DNA of 64,000 nt from Clostridiales bacterium Firm_04 (GCA_001603005.1 LVAJ01000021.1:1-64000); one strand, 5' to 3'. Positions 9,134 through 17,425 are shown, counted from the stretch's first letter. The notes: generated by a model from the sequence alone, not told the origin. Program-made: numbers and translations.

Positions 9134-9183
9134 AATTACAATTCTGTAATTATGCACCGGAACACAGCATGATCTGCTATACT
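9134..9183 (+). promoter_or_regulatory. Regulon promoter of lipoprotein 2
   Basis: The box AATTACAATTCTGTAATT (9134-9151), exactly 26 bp, then TATACT (9178-9183). The -35 position (CACCGG) is poor. Confidence 0.75.
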
Positions 9184-9226
9184 AAACGTATCAGAACAGC
9201 ATATCATGCGAAAAAGGAGCAAAAAC

Positions 9227-10534
9227 ATGAAAATGCAATGGATCATGCCGGTTCTTCTCGGTACAGCGTTCTGCCTGACCGGATGCGGCAAAGGAAATGA
9301 GATCACCATTCAGCGGGACACGGCTCCGGTCGTGCCGATTGAAACAGCAGTATCCGGAACATCGGGCAGCAGTACCGAATCCGGCACCGGCACAAACGCA
9401 ACAGTCAAGACCGCAGCCCGCCGGACAACTGCTGTTAAAACCGAAACGTCAGTTTCCGTTACAACGCAGCACACGGCGGATGCAGCCGAAAACACAGCAC
9501 CGCAGAACAACGGCAGCAGTTCCGGCAAAGCTGCTGCCACGAATATGCTTTACGGAAAATGGGAGACCGTTTCCTTCTCGAAGGATTCCGGCGGGCGTGT
9601 TTCATATGATCTCGCCGATCCGGCACACAGAAGCTATTATGTCGGGCTGGAGCTGAATGAAGGCGGGCAATCAACGCTGACAGTCGGAACAGAGGAGCAT
9701 TCCGCATCGACTTCCATGCAGGGCAGCCTTCTGACGGTTTGCACGGTCGATCCGAACGATCCGGTTGACATGGTATTTTCGGTCAGCGAGGACAGAACCC
9801 AAATGACCGCCGAGCTGATGAACGGCAGGATCATTGCAACTTTGAAACGCATCAGCCATGACTTTTCGATCAAAGACTTTCTGAACGCGAAACCGGTGCA
9901 GGATGCCTCTGTACTGATCGGGGAATGGGTTTATGTGAATCCGCATTCTGTGCCGGAGTCGGTGATTGAAGTGCAGGCAGACGGCTCATTTTTTGAAACA
10001 CTTGTCGAAAACAATCTTATCACAGCCGGAACCGTCAAAGCAGAAAACGGCGGATATGCCTTCTATGACAGCGAGAATCATTTGTATCTGCGGTTTACAC
10101 CCGATCCTCTGACACCGAACACCTATCTGGATGACAAGTCCCAAGGCGGCAGACTCGTCAGCATTGCAGAATACGAACAGCCGAATGACTGGGGCTATTA
10201 TGATCCTGTGATTTACCCTGCAACCAGCATCAGCGTTGCAGGACTGAACGGAATATGGAAGAATGCAGACGGCAGCGGTGAATCCTTTGAGATCTATGAC
10301 GGCAGAAGCATTTATCACGGCAGATTTGCGCTGACCGATGCGGACGGCAAAGAAGAACGCGGTGATGTCCGGCTGCAATATCGGTATAATCAGGACGGAG
10401 AAAAGAGATTTTGCTTTACCTTCTATGGAGATAACGGGAAAATATACTATACGCTGGATGCTTCCGGCTCGATTCCGATGAATGATCTGTTCGGCTATCA
10501 ATCCGGTGAGCTGCATTTTATCAGGCAGGAATAA
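9227..10534 (+). CDS. Lipoprotein 2 of the two-component regulon
   Basis: The 435-residue lipoprotein has lipobox LTGC (Cys about residue 19), a Thr/Ser/Ala-rich linker to about residue 105 and a globular region with repeated beta-rich modules beginning GKWETVSF, LIGEWVYV and LNGIWKNADG. Similar G-E/K-W modules are present in the neighbouring lipoproteins. The start at 9227 follows AAAAAGGAG by 8 bp. The protein is expected to sit on the outer face of the membrane through the lipid anchor; no enzymatic motif is evident. It is transcribed alone from a regulon promoter and ends at a terminator. Confidence 0.72.
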   Translation: MKMQWIMPVLLGTAFCLTGCGKGNEITIQRDTAPVVPIETAVSGTSGSSTESGTGTNATVKTAARRTTAVKTETSVSVTTQHTADAAENTAPQNNGSSSGKAAATNMLYGKWETVSFSKDSGGRVSYDLADPAHRSYYVGLELNEGGQSTLTVGTEEHSASTSMQGSLLTVCTVDPNDPVDMVFSVSEDRTQMTAELMNGRIIATLKRISHDFSIKDFLNAKPVQDASVLIGEWVYVNPHSVPESVIEVQADGSFFETLVENNLITAGTVKAENGGYAFYDSENHLYLRFTPDPLTPNTYLDDKSQGGRLVSIAEYEQPNDWGYYDPVIYPATSISVAGLNGIWKNADGSGESFEIYDGRSIYHGRFALTDADGKEERGDVRLQYRYNQDGEKRFCFTFYGDNGKIYYTLDASGSIPMNDLFGYQSGELHFIRQE

Positions 10535-10542
10535 CAACATGA

Positions 10543-10575
10543 AAACAGACAGTCTGAACGGCTGTCTGTTTTTTT
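10543..10575 (+). terminator. Rho-independent terminator
   Basis: AAAACAGACAG/CTGTCTGTTTT arms are followed by T residues. Confidence 0.8.
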
Positions 10576-10622
10576 GCTGATACGGGCAAATAAGCATGTT
10601 CCAAGGCTGAAAGGACACCTGC

Positions 10623-10672
10623 AATTACAAATTTGTAATTCTGCACACAAACGCTTTATTATTTGCTATAAT
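10623..10672 (+). promoter_or_regulatory. Regulon promoter of lipoprotein 3
   Basis: The perfect palindrome AATTACAAATTTGTAATT (10623-10640), exactly 26 bp, then TATAAT (10667-10672). The first part of the spacer (CTGCACAC) is shared with the site at 6507. The -35 position (CACACA) is non-consensus. Confidence 0.8.
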
Positions 10673-10741
10673 GGCATTGTCAGCAGGAGAGCTGATGAAA
10701 CCAACTGATCGAATACTGTTAAATGTAAAGGAGAATGTACC

Positions 10742-12073
10742 ATGAAAAAGCAAATGATCACAATCGCGATCCTGATCGCAGCAGTCAGCATGACCGGCTG
10801 CACCGTCAACATCAATGATGAAACCATGTCCGCAGCAAAGGATATCGCAGCTTCCGTGCTGGATGACACCGACATCAAAGTCAACGGACAGTCCGTTGAT
10901 GTTTCATTGGATTCGGACGGAAATGTCAGCGTCAACATGGGACAAAAAGCTGCTGCAAAGCCGGGTGCAGATCTGTTCGGCGGCTATGTGATCGGAGATA
11001 CCGCGGTTAAGAGTCAGCCGGATTCCAATTCCGAAACGCTGATCACAATTCCGGATGCAACACAGATCGGCGTGAAGGAAAGCGGCGTATCCGGCTGGTT
11101 CATGACAGTCTTTCAGGATCAGACGGGTTATATTGCCGCACAGTCCGTCAAGGAGATCCCGCCCTATGATCCTGCACTCGGCGGAGAAAATGTCCTCGGC
11201 GGTTCTGTCAATGCCGATGTCAAACTGATGAGCGGCACGCATTCATATGCAGAGGTTCTGATCGAAATCCCGAACGGCACGCAGGTTAATTATTATCCCG
11301 TTCCCGATCAATCCGGCTGGTGTGCTGTGAATTATCAGAATAAAATCGGCTATATCGAGGCAAAATATATCAGCCCGATCGAAGACTATGTGCCGGCAGA
11401 GCCGGATGTCAGCGTGCTTACCGGTGAATATCGTTATCAGCTTCGGGACGAGAAACCCGGTGAATATTTCATTGATGAAGGATATGTCACGGTGAACGCA
11501 GACGGCACTTATATGTATCAGCCGAAAGACGGTTCGCTTCGGCAAAACGGTGTTGTGCAGCTGGAATATGACGAGCATCCCGACGGAAGCAAAACACCGC
11601 TTCTCGTATTCCGTGAAAAAGAAAGCAACGAGGTCTGGAACGGAACATACGACTGCGAACCGGACGGAAAGGGCGCGTTCTATCTCGGAAACGGCGGCAT
11701 GGCAAGACTGCTTCCCAAAGATCAGCGTGAAGATGATTTCTCCGATTACATCGGAATCTGGCAGTACGACAGATGCAGCATTCAGATCGGTGAACAGGGT
11801 GAAGGCTATCTCGTGACAATTCACTGGGCAGACAGCGCATCCGAAGACAATGTCTGGAGCTATCAGTGCAGCGCCATGTCTGACAACATGGGGCTGGAAT
11901 GCACGGGCGGCGGAACGCTGACACATATTGTCACAACAGAGGACGGAACCGAAACCCGCACCGTGGTCTACAGCGACGGCACTGCATTTTTCCGTCAAAA
12001 GGGCGGCAGACTGTTCTGGTCTGACGGCAAGGAAAACAAAGGCATGGAAATGGGCTTTGAGAAGATCGGATGA
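10742..12073 (+). CDS. Lipoprotein 3 with two SH3-like domains
   Basis: The 443-residue lipoprotein starts almost like lipoprotein 1 (MKKQMIT, lipobox MTGC). Two bacterial SH3-type domains follow at about residues 80-140 and 145-215, each ending in a GYI(A/E)A motif. Such domains usually bind peptidoglycan. The C-terminal half (from LTGEYRYQL) holds the lipocalin-like modules and HPDGS motif shared with the two neighbouring lipoproteins. This suggests a cell-envelope monitoring or modifying role under control of the two-component system, but no catalytic site is visible. Confidence 0.75.
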   Translation: MKKQMITIAILIAAVSMTGCTVNINDETMSAAKDIAASVLDDTDIKVNGQSVDVSLDSDGNVSVNMGQKAAAKPGADLFGGYVIGDTAVKSQPDSNSETLITIPDATQIGVKESGVSGWFMTVFQDQTGYIAAQSVKEIPPYDPALGGENVLGGSVNADVKLMSGTHSYAEVLIEIPNGTQVNYYPVPDQSGWCAVNYQNKIGYIEAKYISPIEDYVPAEPDVSVLTGEYRYQLRDEKPGEYFIDEGYVTVNADGTYMYQPKDGSLRQNGVVQLEYDEHPDGSKTPLLVFREKESNEVWNGTYDCEPDGKGAFYLGNGGMARLLPKDQREDDFSDYIGIWQYDRCSIQIGEQGEGYLVTIHWADSASEDNVWSYQCSAMSDNMGLECTGGGTLTHIVTTEDGTETRTVVYSDGTAFFRQKGGRLFWSDGKENKGMEMGFEKIG

Positions 12074-12104
12074 TCACAGCTGAACTTCCCGAACCGCAAA
12101 ACCG

Positions 12105-12142
12105 AAAACGGACGCCGGATCATCACCGGCGCCCGTTTTTTT
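12105..12142 (+). terminator. Rho-independent terminator
   Basis: AAAACGGACGCCGG/CCGGCGCCCGTTTT arms are followed by T residues. Confidence 0.85.
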
Positions 12143-12182
12143 CATCTCAGCAGCATATTAAACTCCGCATATAATCCTGTCT

Positions 12183-12662
12183 TTATTCCGCTGCGGCAGA
12201 ATTGGTCGGAAGATATGTATTCAGCAGCCGTTCGATCAGGTCGTCTTTTCTCTCTATTTGATTTTCAAGTCGTGCTATATTTCGGTCATAGATACTCTTT
12301 CGTTCTTCATACATTGATTTCCGGGATTCAAATGCGGCTTCCTGCTCGTCCAGTTTGATCATCAGAAATTCAATCAGCTTATTTTTCTCGCGGATAATAT
12401 GCCGCAGAGATTCCGCATCATCCAAACTGCTCGTATCGCCGTAGATGTCCAGCAAGACATCTGCAATCGGCGCGATACTGTCCTGATACCGGAAACTTTG
12501 TTCCTCCGAACCGTCTGCAAACACACGCTTGATTGTTGATTCCGATACAAACTGACCGCGTTCCTCCATCAGATCCATAATTTTCGGAACGGACAGTCCT
12601 TGTTCTGATTTAATCTCTTTTAGCCTTCTGATTGTCTTTCGCTTCATTTTTTCGATTTCCAT
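12183..12662 (-). CDS. Helix-turn-helix protein with C-terminal coiled coil
   Basis: The 159-residue protein has an XRE-like helix-turn-helix at about residues 5-60 (LKEIKSEQGLSVPKIMDLME...SESTIKRVF) and a long heptad-patterned helix at about 85-150, suggesting dimerisation. The start at 12662 is 11 bp after AAAGGAG; an in-frame extension upstream lacks a credible site. It is divergent from the Spo0A-like gene at 12918, with about 250 bp between them. It is probably a transcriptional regulator; its targets are unknown. Confidence 0.68.
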   Translation of the reverse strand: MEIEKMKRKTIRRLKEIKSEQGLSVPKIMDLMEERGQFVSESTIKRVFADGSEEQSFRYQDSIAPIADVLLDIYGDTSSLDDAESLRHIIREKNKLIEFLMIKLDEQEAAFESRKSMYEERKSIYDRNIARLENQIERKDDLIERLLNTYLPTNSAAAE

Positions 12663-12720
12663 GGTACCATAATCTCCTTTTCGTATTATTCTGTGACACA
12701 TAATTGACACGTTACTGAAC

Positions 12721-12749
12721 TTGCAAATTGCTTGGCAGATTTGTATAAT
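12721..12749 (+). promoter_or_regulatory. Promoter upstream of the Spo0A-C-like gene
   Basis: TTGCAA (12721-12726), 17 bp, TATAAT (12744-12749), leaving a leader of about 160 nt. Confidence 0.5.
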
Positions 12750-12917
12750 ATATATGCGGAAGGGGGATCGGCGCCGATAACCTATCAGGCAGATATATAT
12801 TATAGCATAAATGACTGCAAAAGTCAAACATACTATTTTAATATGCACAATATGTCTAAAAAGGATGCTGCGCAGAGAACAACTGTGCCTATATAATCCA
12901 AAATCAAGGAGGTTCAA

Positions 12918-13334
12918 ATGTCACCTGTCATTTTATATCCCGCAACTCATCATACAGAATCCTTTTATCCAAACAGAAGCGCATTACAAAGCAGACGCAC
13001 TGAACTGGATGCGGCGCGGTTTGTCCAAAAACTGCACATCCGTTCACATCTGAAAGGATATTCGTACCTGATCACGGCGATCGTCCTCGGAATCAACGAT
13101 CCGCATCTGCTTTCTTCACTGACACAGCTGCTTTATCCGGCAGTTGCATCTGTTTACAACACAACACCCGCAGCAGTTGAACGGAATATCCGCACGGCAA
13201 TTGATCTTGCCGCACAGCATGATCCGGAGCACCTGCAGTCAGTCTTTTATTATCGAACAAGAAAGCCTTATATTTCTGAAGTCCTTTCGCTTGCGTTGGA
13301 AACCATCCGTTTGAACGCATATGAAGCAATGTGA
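12918..13334 (+). CDS. Orphan Spo0A C-terminal-type DNA-binding protein
   Basis: The 138-residue protein contains a domain at about residues 37-115 resembling the Spo0A effector domain: HLKGYSYLITAIVLGINDP, an SLTQLLYPAVASVYNTT segment with the shape of the recognition region, then VERNIRTAI. Full Spo0A has an N-terminal receiver; here it is absent and replaced by a short unrelated arm, so activity cannot depend on phosphorylation of this chain. The start follows AAGGAGGTTCAA. It may control sporulation-like or other stationary-phase genes, or be a domesticated regulator. Confidence 0.75.
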   Translation: MSPVILYPATHHTESFYPNRSALQSRRTELDAARFVQKLHIRSHLKGYSYLITAIVLGINDPHLLSSLTQLLYPAVASVYNTTPAAVERNIRTAIDLAAQHDPEHLQSVFYYRTRKPYISEVLSLALETIRLNAYEAM

Positions 13335-13342
13335 AACATATC

Positions 13343-13375
13343 CAGCCGCCTGACGAAAAATCAAGCGGCTGTTTC
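13343..13375. terminator. Bidirectional terminator-like hairpin between convergent genes
   Basis: CAGCCGCCTGA/TCAAGCGGCTG arms flank an A-rich loop. The following TTTCTCTGTATTCACTTCCCGA is identical to that at 4870-4891. Confidence 0.6.
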
Positions 13376-13382
13376 TCTGTAT

Positions 13383-13559
13383 TCACTTCCCGATGTACCG
13401 GTCCGCTACGGATTCCACACCCATGCAGAACACCATATCCTGTGTCAATGTTATCAGTGAGGGGTCGCCCATCCTGATCCGGAGCGTTCGACGAATTTCT
13501 TTTGGTATGACAATGCGGCCAAGATCATCAATTCGCCTGACGATTCCTGTTGCTTTCAT
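13383..13559 (-). CDS. AbrB/SpoVT-type DNA-binding protein, 58 residues (copy 2)
   Basis: A twin of the gene at 4881-5057: same length, same AbrB domain (ATGIVRRIDDLGR.VIPKEI) and the same unusual C-terminal tail ending RYIGK, with scattered substitutions concentrated near the C-terminus. The pattern suggests selection on both copies. Start at 13559; GGAG-type ribosome binding site. It lies between the Spo0A-C-like gene and an IS66 remnant. Confidence 0.8.
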   Translation of the reverse strand: MKATGIVRRIDDLGRIVIPKEIRRTLRIRMGDPSLITLTQDMVFCMGVESVADRYIGK

Positions 13560-13620
13560 ATTACTCTTTTCTCCTATTTCAAAATTATTTGCAGCATACT
13601 GCTGTAGATATTGTTTGCAG

Positions 13621-14090
13621 GTTAAGGAGAATTATGCGAAGCAGACATGGGCACAGGAACTGTACTGTGAGCTGATGTCCATGTACCGTGCTGCAGATTT
13701 TTACAATCAGCATCCGGAGATCGAATCGCGGCAGCATTACATGGAATGCCTGAAGCGGAATTACGATCAGATCCTTGAAAAGGGCGCAGCACAGAATCCG
13801 CTCCCAGAGAAAGAATCCGTGCTCTGATCGACCGTCTTCGGATATACAGGGGAGAAGTCTGCCGTTTTGCAGATAATCCCATCGTACCCTTTACAAACAA
13901 TCAGGCCGAGCGCGATCTGCGTATGGTCAGAATGAAGAGCAAGGTCATAAGGTCATTTCGTTCTGAACAGGGTGCGATAGACTTCCTGCTGCTGAAGACC
14001 TTTACCTCTACTGCTGCAAAAGCAGGAATTGCTGCTTTTGATGCACTGCTTTCTATGTTCCAAGGGCAGTTGGCTTTGAAGACTGAATAG
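13621..14090 (+). pseudogene. IS66-type transposase remnant (C-terminal part, frameshifted)
   Basis: The reading frame ENYAKQTWAQEL...ILEKGAAQNPL and, after a one-base frame change near 13805, RERIRALIDRLR...PFTNNQAERDLRMVRMKSKV...FRSEQGA together match the C-terminal third of IS66-family transposases, including the catalytic-region signature NNQAERDLR. The N-terminal part, a start codon and IS ends are missing. It is a dead fragment of a mobile element. Confidence 0.85.
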
Positions 14091-14162
14091 TTACATTTTT
14101 TATTATTATAACATTCATCTATGTGTTTGTCAAGCAGTCAAGTTCTCTGAAACTGCACGAAC

Positions 14163-14191
14163 CGCCGCCTGATATGCACAATCAGACGGCG
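14163..14191. terminator. Recurrent GC-rich hairpin element
   Basis: CGCCGCCTGA/TCAGACGGCG arms; the same core occurs at 30051 and 32191. No T-run follows on the plus strand here. Confidence 0.45.
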
Positions 14192-14239
14192 TGACGTCCT
14201 CATGCGGACAGCGGTTTCTGCGTGCCAATAAAAAACAGA

Positions 14240-14268
14240 TTGACAAACAGCAGAGAGTGTGATATAAT
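14240..14268 (+). promoter_or_regulatory. Consensus sigma-A promoter
   Basis: TTGACA, 17 bp, TATAAT: both hexamers are a perfect match. It drives the sulfur-transfer/tRNA modification operon. Confidence 0.9.
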
Positions 14269-14307
14269 CATACTGTTTCTATATGAATAGTAAAAGGAGC
14301 GCGCATT

Positions 14308-15261
14308 ATGACGGAAAGACCGGTCAGGACCGAAATACCTCATGTTTCGCAAAGCGAAACAGCACAGTTTGACAAAGTCAAACATGCGAATCACTTTGAA
14401 CTTTCGATCGTCAATAAGTTCCGCAGGGAGATCTGGACGAAATTTCTCAAGGGCATCAAGGAATACGAGCTGATTCAGGCAGGCGACAAAATCGCTGTCT
14501 GTATCTCCGGCGGCAAGGATTCGATGCTCATGGCGATGTGCATGAAGCGGCTCCAGCGGTATTCCAAAGTGCCGTTTGAGGTCGTGTTCCTCGTCATGAA
14601 TCCGGGCTACAACGAGATCAATTATCAGAAGATACGCGAAAATGCAGAGCTGCTGGAAATTCCGGTGCAGGTCTTTGAAACCGGCATTTTCGATGCCGTC
14701 GCAAAGGTCGATCAGCACCCGTGCTATCTCTGCGCACGGATGCGCCGCGGGCATCTCTACAAAACGGCAAAGGAACTCGGCTGCAATAAAATTGCGCTGG
14801 GGCATCATTTTGACGATGTGATCGAAACGATCCTCATGGGGATGCTCTACGGCTCGCAGGTGCAGACCATGATGCCGAAGCTGCACAGCGAAAATTATGA
14901 GGGCATGCAGCTGATCCGCCCGATGTATCTTGTGCGCGAAGCGGATATCATCCGCTGGAAGCAGTACAACGATTTGCAGTTTATCCAGTGCGCATGCCGG
15001 TTCACCGAAAACTGTACCATGTGCGACAACGGCGGCGGCGGTTCCAAGCGGCAGGAGATCAAAACGCTGCTGAAACAGCTCCGCGCGGTCAATCCGGCGG
15101 TCGATAAAAACATCTTCCGCAGCGTGGAAAACGTCAACCTGCAAACGATCATTTCCTATCACCGCGGGGACGACTATCATCACTTCCTCGATGATTATGA
15201 CGAGGGCAGAAGCATCCGCGGAACGAAAGCAGAGGACACAAATGCATCCGATTTATCTTGA
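14308..15261 (+). CDS. TtcA-family PP-loop ATPase (tRNA thiolation type)
   Basis: The 317-residue protein has the PP-loop SGGKDS at about residues 67-72, a CYLCARMRR Cys pair near 140 and a further ENCTMCDNGGG cysteine cluster, as in TtcA enzymes that use an iron-sulfur cluster to thiolate C32 of tRNA. The motif GHHFDDVIET is also typical of the TtcA/TilS/MnmA group. The immediate downstream cysteine desulfurase would supply sulfur. Start at 14308, 8 bp after AAAGGAG. The exact target (s2C32 or another tRNA position) is not certain. Confidence 0.8.
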   Translation: MTERPVRTEIPHVSQSETAQFDKVKHANHFELSIVNKFRREIWTKFLKGIKEYELIQAGDKIAVCISGGKDSMLMAMCMKRLQRYSKVPFEVVFLVMNPGYNEINYQKIRENAELLEIPVQVFETGIFDAVAKVDQHPCYLCARMRRGHLYKTAKELGCNKIALGHHFDDVIETILMGMLYGSQVQTMMPKLHSENYEGMQLIRPMYLVREADIIRWKQYNDLQFIQCACRFTENCTMCDNGGGGSKRQEIKTLLKQLRAVNPAVDKNIFRSVENVNLQTIISYHRGDDYHHFLDDYDEGRSIRGTKAEDTNASDLS

Positions 15262-16363
15262 TTATGCAGCAGATACGCCGCCGGATGAGCGGGTATTATC
15301 CGTCTATACCGAAACGGCAGGGGCATATTTTGCAAATCCCAATTCCGTGCATCAATGCGGCATATCGGCAAAAGGGATCGTCAGTCAGTCGCTTTCGCAG
15401 ATCGCAGATCTGCTGCATATCGGCAGCGATGAGATCATTCTGACAAGCGGCGCGAGTGAGGCGAATAATCTCGCAGTCAAGGGCATTGCGTTTGCGAACC
15501 GGCGGCGCGGAAAGCACATCATTTCGACGTTTCTGGAACACAGCTCCGTCAGCGGCGCCCTGACCTTTTTGCAGGAGCAGGGCTGGGAGATCGACCTTGT
15601 GAACATTCTGCCGGACGGCACGGTTGACCTCGGTCACCTGAAATCACTGCTGCGGCAGGATACGGTTCTGTGCGCAGTTTGTGCGGTGAACAGCGAACTC
15701 GGCACGGTACAGCCGGTTCAGGAAATTGCAGAGATCGTGCATGAATACCCGAACTGCCGTCTGCATCTGGACGCGACGCAGGCGATCGGAAAAATACCGG
15801 TTGATCTTTCATATGCCGATACCGCGAGCTTTGCGCCGCATAAATTCTACGGACTGAAAGGCTGCGGCGTGCTGTATAAGAAAAAAGGAATTGTGCTGGA
15901 ACCGCTGATCCACGGCGGCGCTAGCACGACGATCTACCGCAGCGGTACGCCGGATGCACCGGCAGCAGCGGCACTTGCAGCAGCATTGCAGTATGCGGTC
16001 AGCGAATATGACGCGCGGCTGCAAACGGTTCATGCGCGGAATCAGATGCTCCGTTCATTCTGCGCACAGCAGGCGCGTATCCGCATCAACAGCCCCGAAC
16101 ATGCCGTGCCGCATATCCTGAATCTGTCGGTCAGCGGCATCAAGGGTGAGGAGATGCGCCAGCTGCTCGATGAAAAAGGCGTGTGCGTTTCCGTGAAATC
16201 CGCCTGCTCTGTGCCGAATACGCCGTCCAGAGCGGTCATGGCGATCTCGCATGACCGGAAAAATGCGCTTTCTTCATGGCGCATCAGTCTGTCGCATCTG
16301 ACGACCGTGCAGGAGATCGAACAGTTCACGGATATTCTTTGTCAAATCATTTCGGAGGGATAA
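15242..16363 (+). CDS. Cysteine desulfurase (NifS/IscS-like aminotransferase class V)
   Basis: The 373-residue PLP enzyme has the Schiff-base Lys in SFAPHKFYG, the upstream HLDATQAIG motif and a catalytic Cys in SVKSACSVP. It would take sulfur from cysteine to form a persulfide. The ATG at 15242 lies inside the end of the TtcA gene (20-bp overlap), preceded by AGAGGA; a longer in-frame extension has no ribosome binding site. Its position between TtcA- and TcdA-like genes suggests dedicated sulfur delivery for tRNA modification. Confidence 0.88.
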   Translation: MHPIYLDYAADTPPDERVLSVYTETAGAYFANPNSVHQCGISAKGIVSQSLSQIADLLHIGSDEIILTSGASEANNLAVKGIAFANRRRGKHIISTFLEHSSVSGALTFLQEQGWEIDLVNILPDGTVDLGHLKSLLRQDTVLCAVCAVNSELGTVQPVQEIAEIVHEYPNCRLHLDATQAIGKIPVDLSYADTASFAPHKFYGLKGCGVLYKKKGIVLEPLIHGGASTTIYRSGTPDAPAAAALAAALQYAVSEYDARLQTVHARNQMLRSFCAQQARIRINSPEHAVPHILNLSVSGIKGEEMRQLLDEKGVCVSVKSACSVPNTPSRAVMAISHDRKNALSSWRISLSHLTTVQEIEQFTDILCQIISEG

Positions 16364-16364
16364 G

Positions 16365-17120
16365 ATGCTGAATCAGTTTTCGAGAACACAGCTGCTGCTC
16401 GGACAGGAAAACATGGAAAAGCTTGCAAAATCGCGTGTTGCGGTCTTCGGTATTGGCGGTGTTGGCGGATATGTCTGTGAGGCGCTTGTCCGCAGCGGTG
16501 TCGGTGCGTTTGACCTGATCGACGACGACAAGGTCTGCCTGACAAACCTCAACCGCCAGATCATTGCAACAAGAAAAACGGTCGGGCAGTATAAGGCAGA
16601 GGTCATGGCAGAGCGCATGAAGGAGATCAATCCGGATACGGATATCCGGATCCGCAAATGCTTTTTCCTGCCGGAGAATGCCGATGAATTTCCGTTTGCA
16701 GAATATGATTATATTGTGGATGCGGTCGATACGGTCACGGCAAAGCTTGCGCTTGTCATGAAAGCGCAGGAACTGCATATCCCGATCATCAGCAGCATGG
16801 GTGCGGGCAACAAGCTCGATCCGACGGCATTCCGTGTTGCGGATATCTACAAAACGAAGGTCTGCCCGCTTGCGAAGGTCATGCGGATCGAATGCCGCAA
16901 ACGCAGGATCAAAAAGCTGAAAGTCGTGTATTCCGAGGAAACACCGACACGCCCGATCGAGGATATGTCGATCTCCTGCCGGACGCACTGTATCTGTCCG
17001 CCGGGTGCGCAGCACAAATGCACCGAGCGGCGCGATATTCCGGGCAGCACCGCGTTTGTGCCGTCGGTTGTCGGGCTGATCATCGCAGGAGAGGTCGTGA
17101 AAGATTTATGCAAAGCATAA
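16365..17120 (+). CDS. tcdA: TcdA-like tRNA threonylcarbamoyladenosine dehydratase (E1-like)
   Basis: The 251-residue ThiF/E1-fold protein has the nucleotide loop VFGIGGVGGYVCEALVRSGVG, the catalytic-region DDDKVCLTNLNRQ and a C-terminal RTHCICPPG segment containing Cys residues. TcdA converts t6A37 of tRNA into its cyclic form using ATP, and in E. coli is linked with the cysteine desulfurase CsdA. Here too a desulfurase gene is adjacent (1-bp gap). Start at 16365 after CGGAGGG. A membrane anchor is not evident. Confidence 0.85.
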   Translation: MLNQFSRTQLLLGQENMEKLAKSRVAVFGIGGVGGYVCEALVRSGVGAFDLIDDDKVCLTNLNRQIIATRKTVGQYKAEVMAERMKEINPDTDIRIRKCFFLPENADEFPFAEYDYIVDAVDTVTAKLALVMKAQELHIPIISSMGAGNKLDPTAFRVADIYKTKVCPLAKVMRIECRKRRIKKLKVVYSEETPTRPIEDMSISCRTHCICPPGAQHKCTERRDIPGSTAFVPSVVGLIIAGEVVKDLCKA

Positions 17121-17356
17121 CACAAGAGATTGCAGACCGCGCAGAACTGCTGCGCTGCGCAGAATCCGGCGAGGAATGCAGCTTTGAACTGAACGGAAAG
17201 CGGCACATTCTCTACGGCTGGGGACAGTGCGACGGCATTTTTCTCAATATTGCGGATGAAAACGGCGAAATTCTGTGGCAGGCGGTCGGCAGGAGCCGCG
17301 CGGAATGTGCTGCAAAGCTGCGGCAGGATCTCTTTGCTGCATGCGCGGAGCGATAG
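17108..17356 (+). CDS. Small protein coupled to the tcdA-like gene
   Basis: An 82-residue ORF overlapping the end of the tcdA-like gene by 13 bp. Its codon use resembles the surrounding genes, and the predicted protein alternates beta strands (FELNGKRHILYGWGQCDGIFLNI) with a final helix. No family is recognised. The overlap suggests translational coupling, so it may be an accessory part of the modification operon. Confidence 0.5.
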   Translation: MQSITQEIADRAELLRCAESGEECSFELNGKRHILYGWGQCDGIFLNIADENGEILWQAVGRSRAECAAKLRQDLFAACAER

Positions 17357-17389
17357 CCTGAAACTATCACCCGCAATGGCTTTTTCGCA

Positions 17390-17419
17390 TTGGACAAACG
17401 CCTGCGCCTGTGCTATAAT
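17390..17419 (+). promoter_or_regulatory. Promoter of a short transcript
   Basis: TTGGAC (17390-17395), 18 bp, TATAAT (17414-17419). It starts a transcript of roughly 265 nt that ends at the terminator at 17654-17692. Confidence 0.65.
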
Positions 17420-17425
17420 AAAGCC

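Noticed and set aside
13621-14090. An intact IS66 element
   Set aside because: Only the C-terminal part is present, with a frameshift near 13805; no inverted ends or accessory genes were found.
12183-14090. A prophage or integrative element around the HTH, Spo0A-C-like, AbrB and IS66 genes
   Set aside because: No integrase, structural phage genes, attachment repeats or tRNA gene were seen; only regulators and a transposase fragment.
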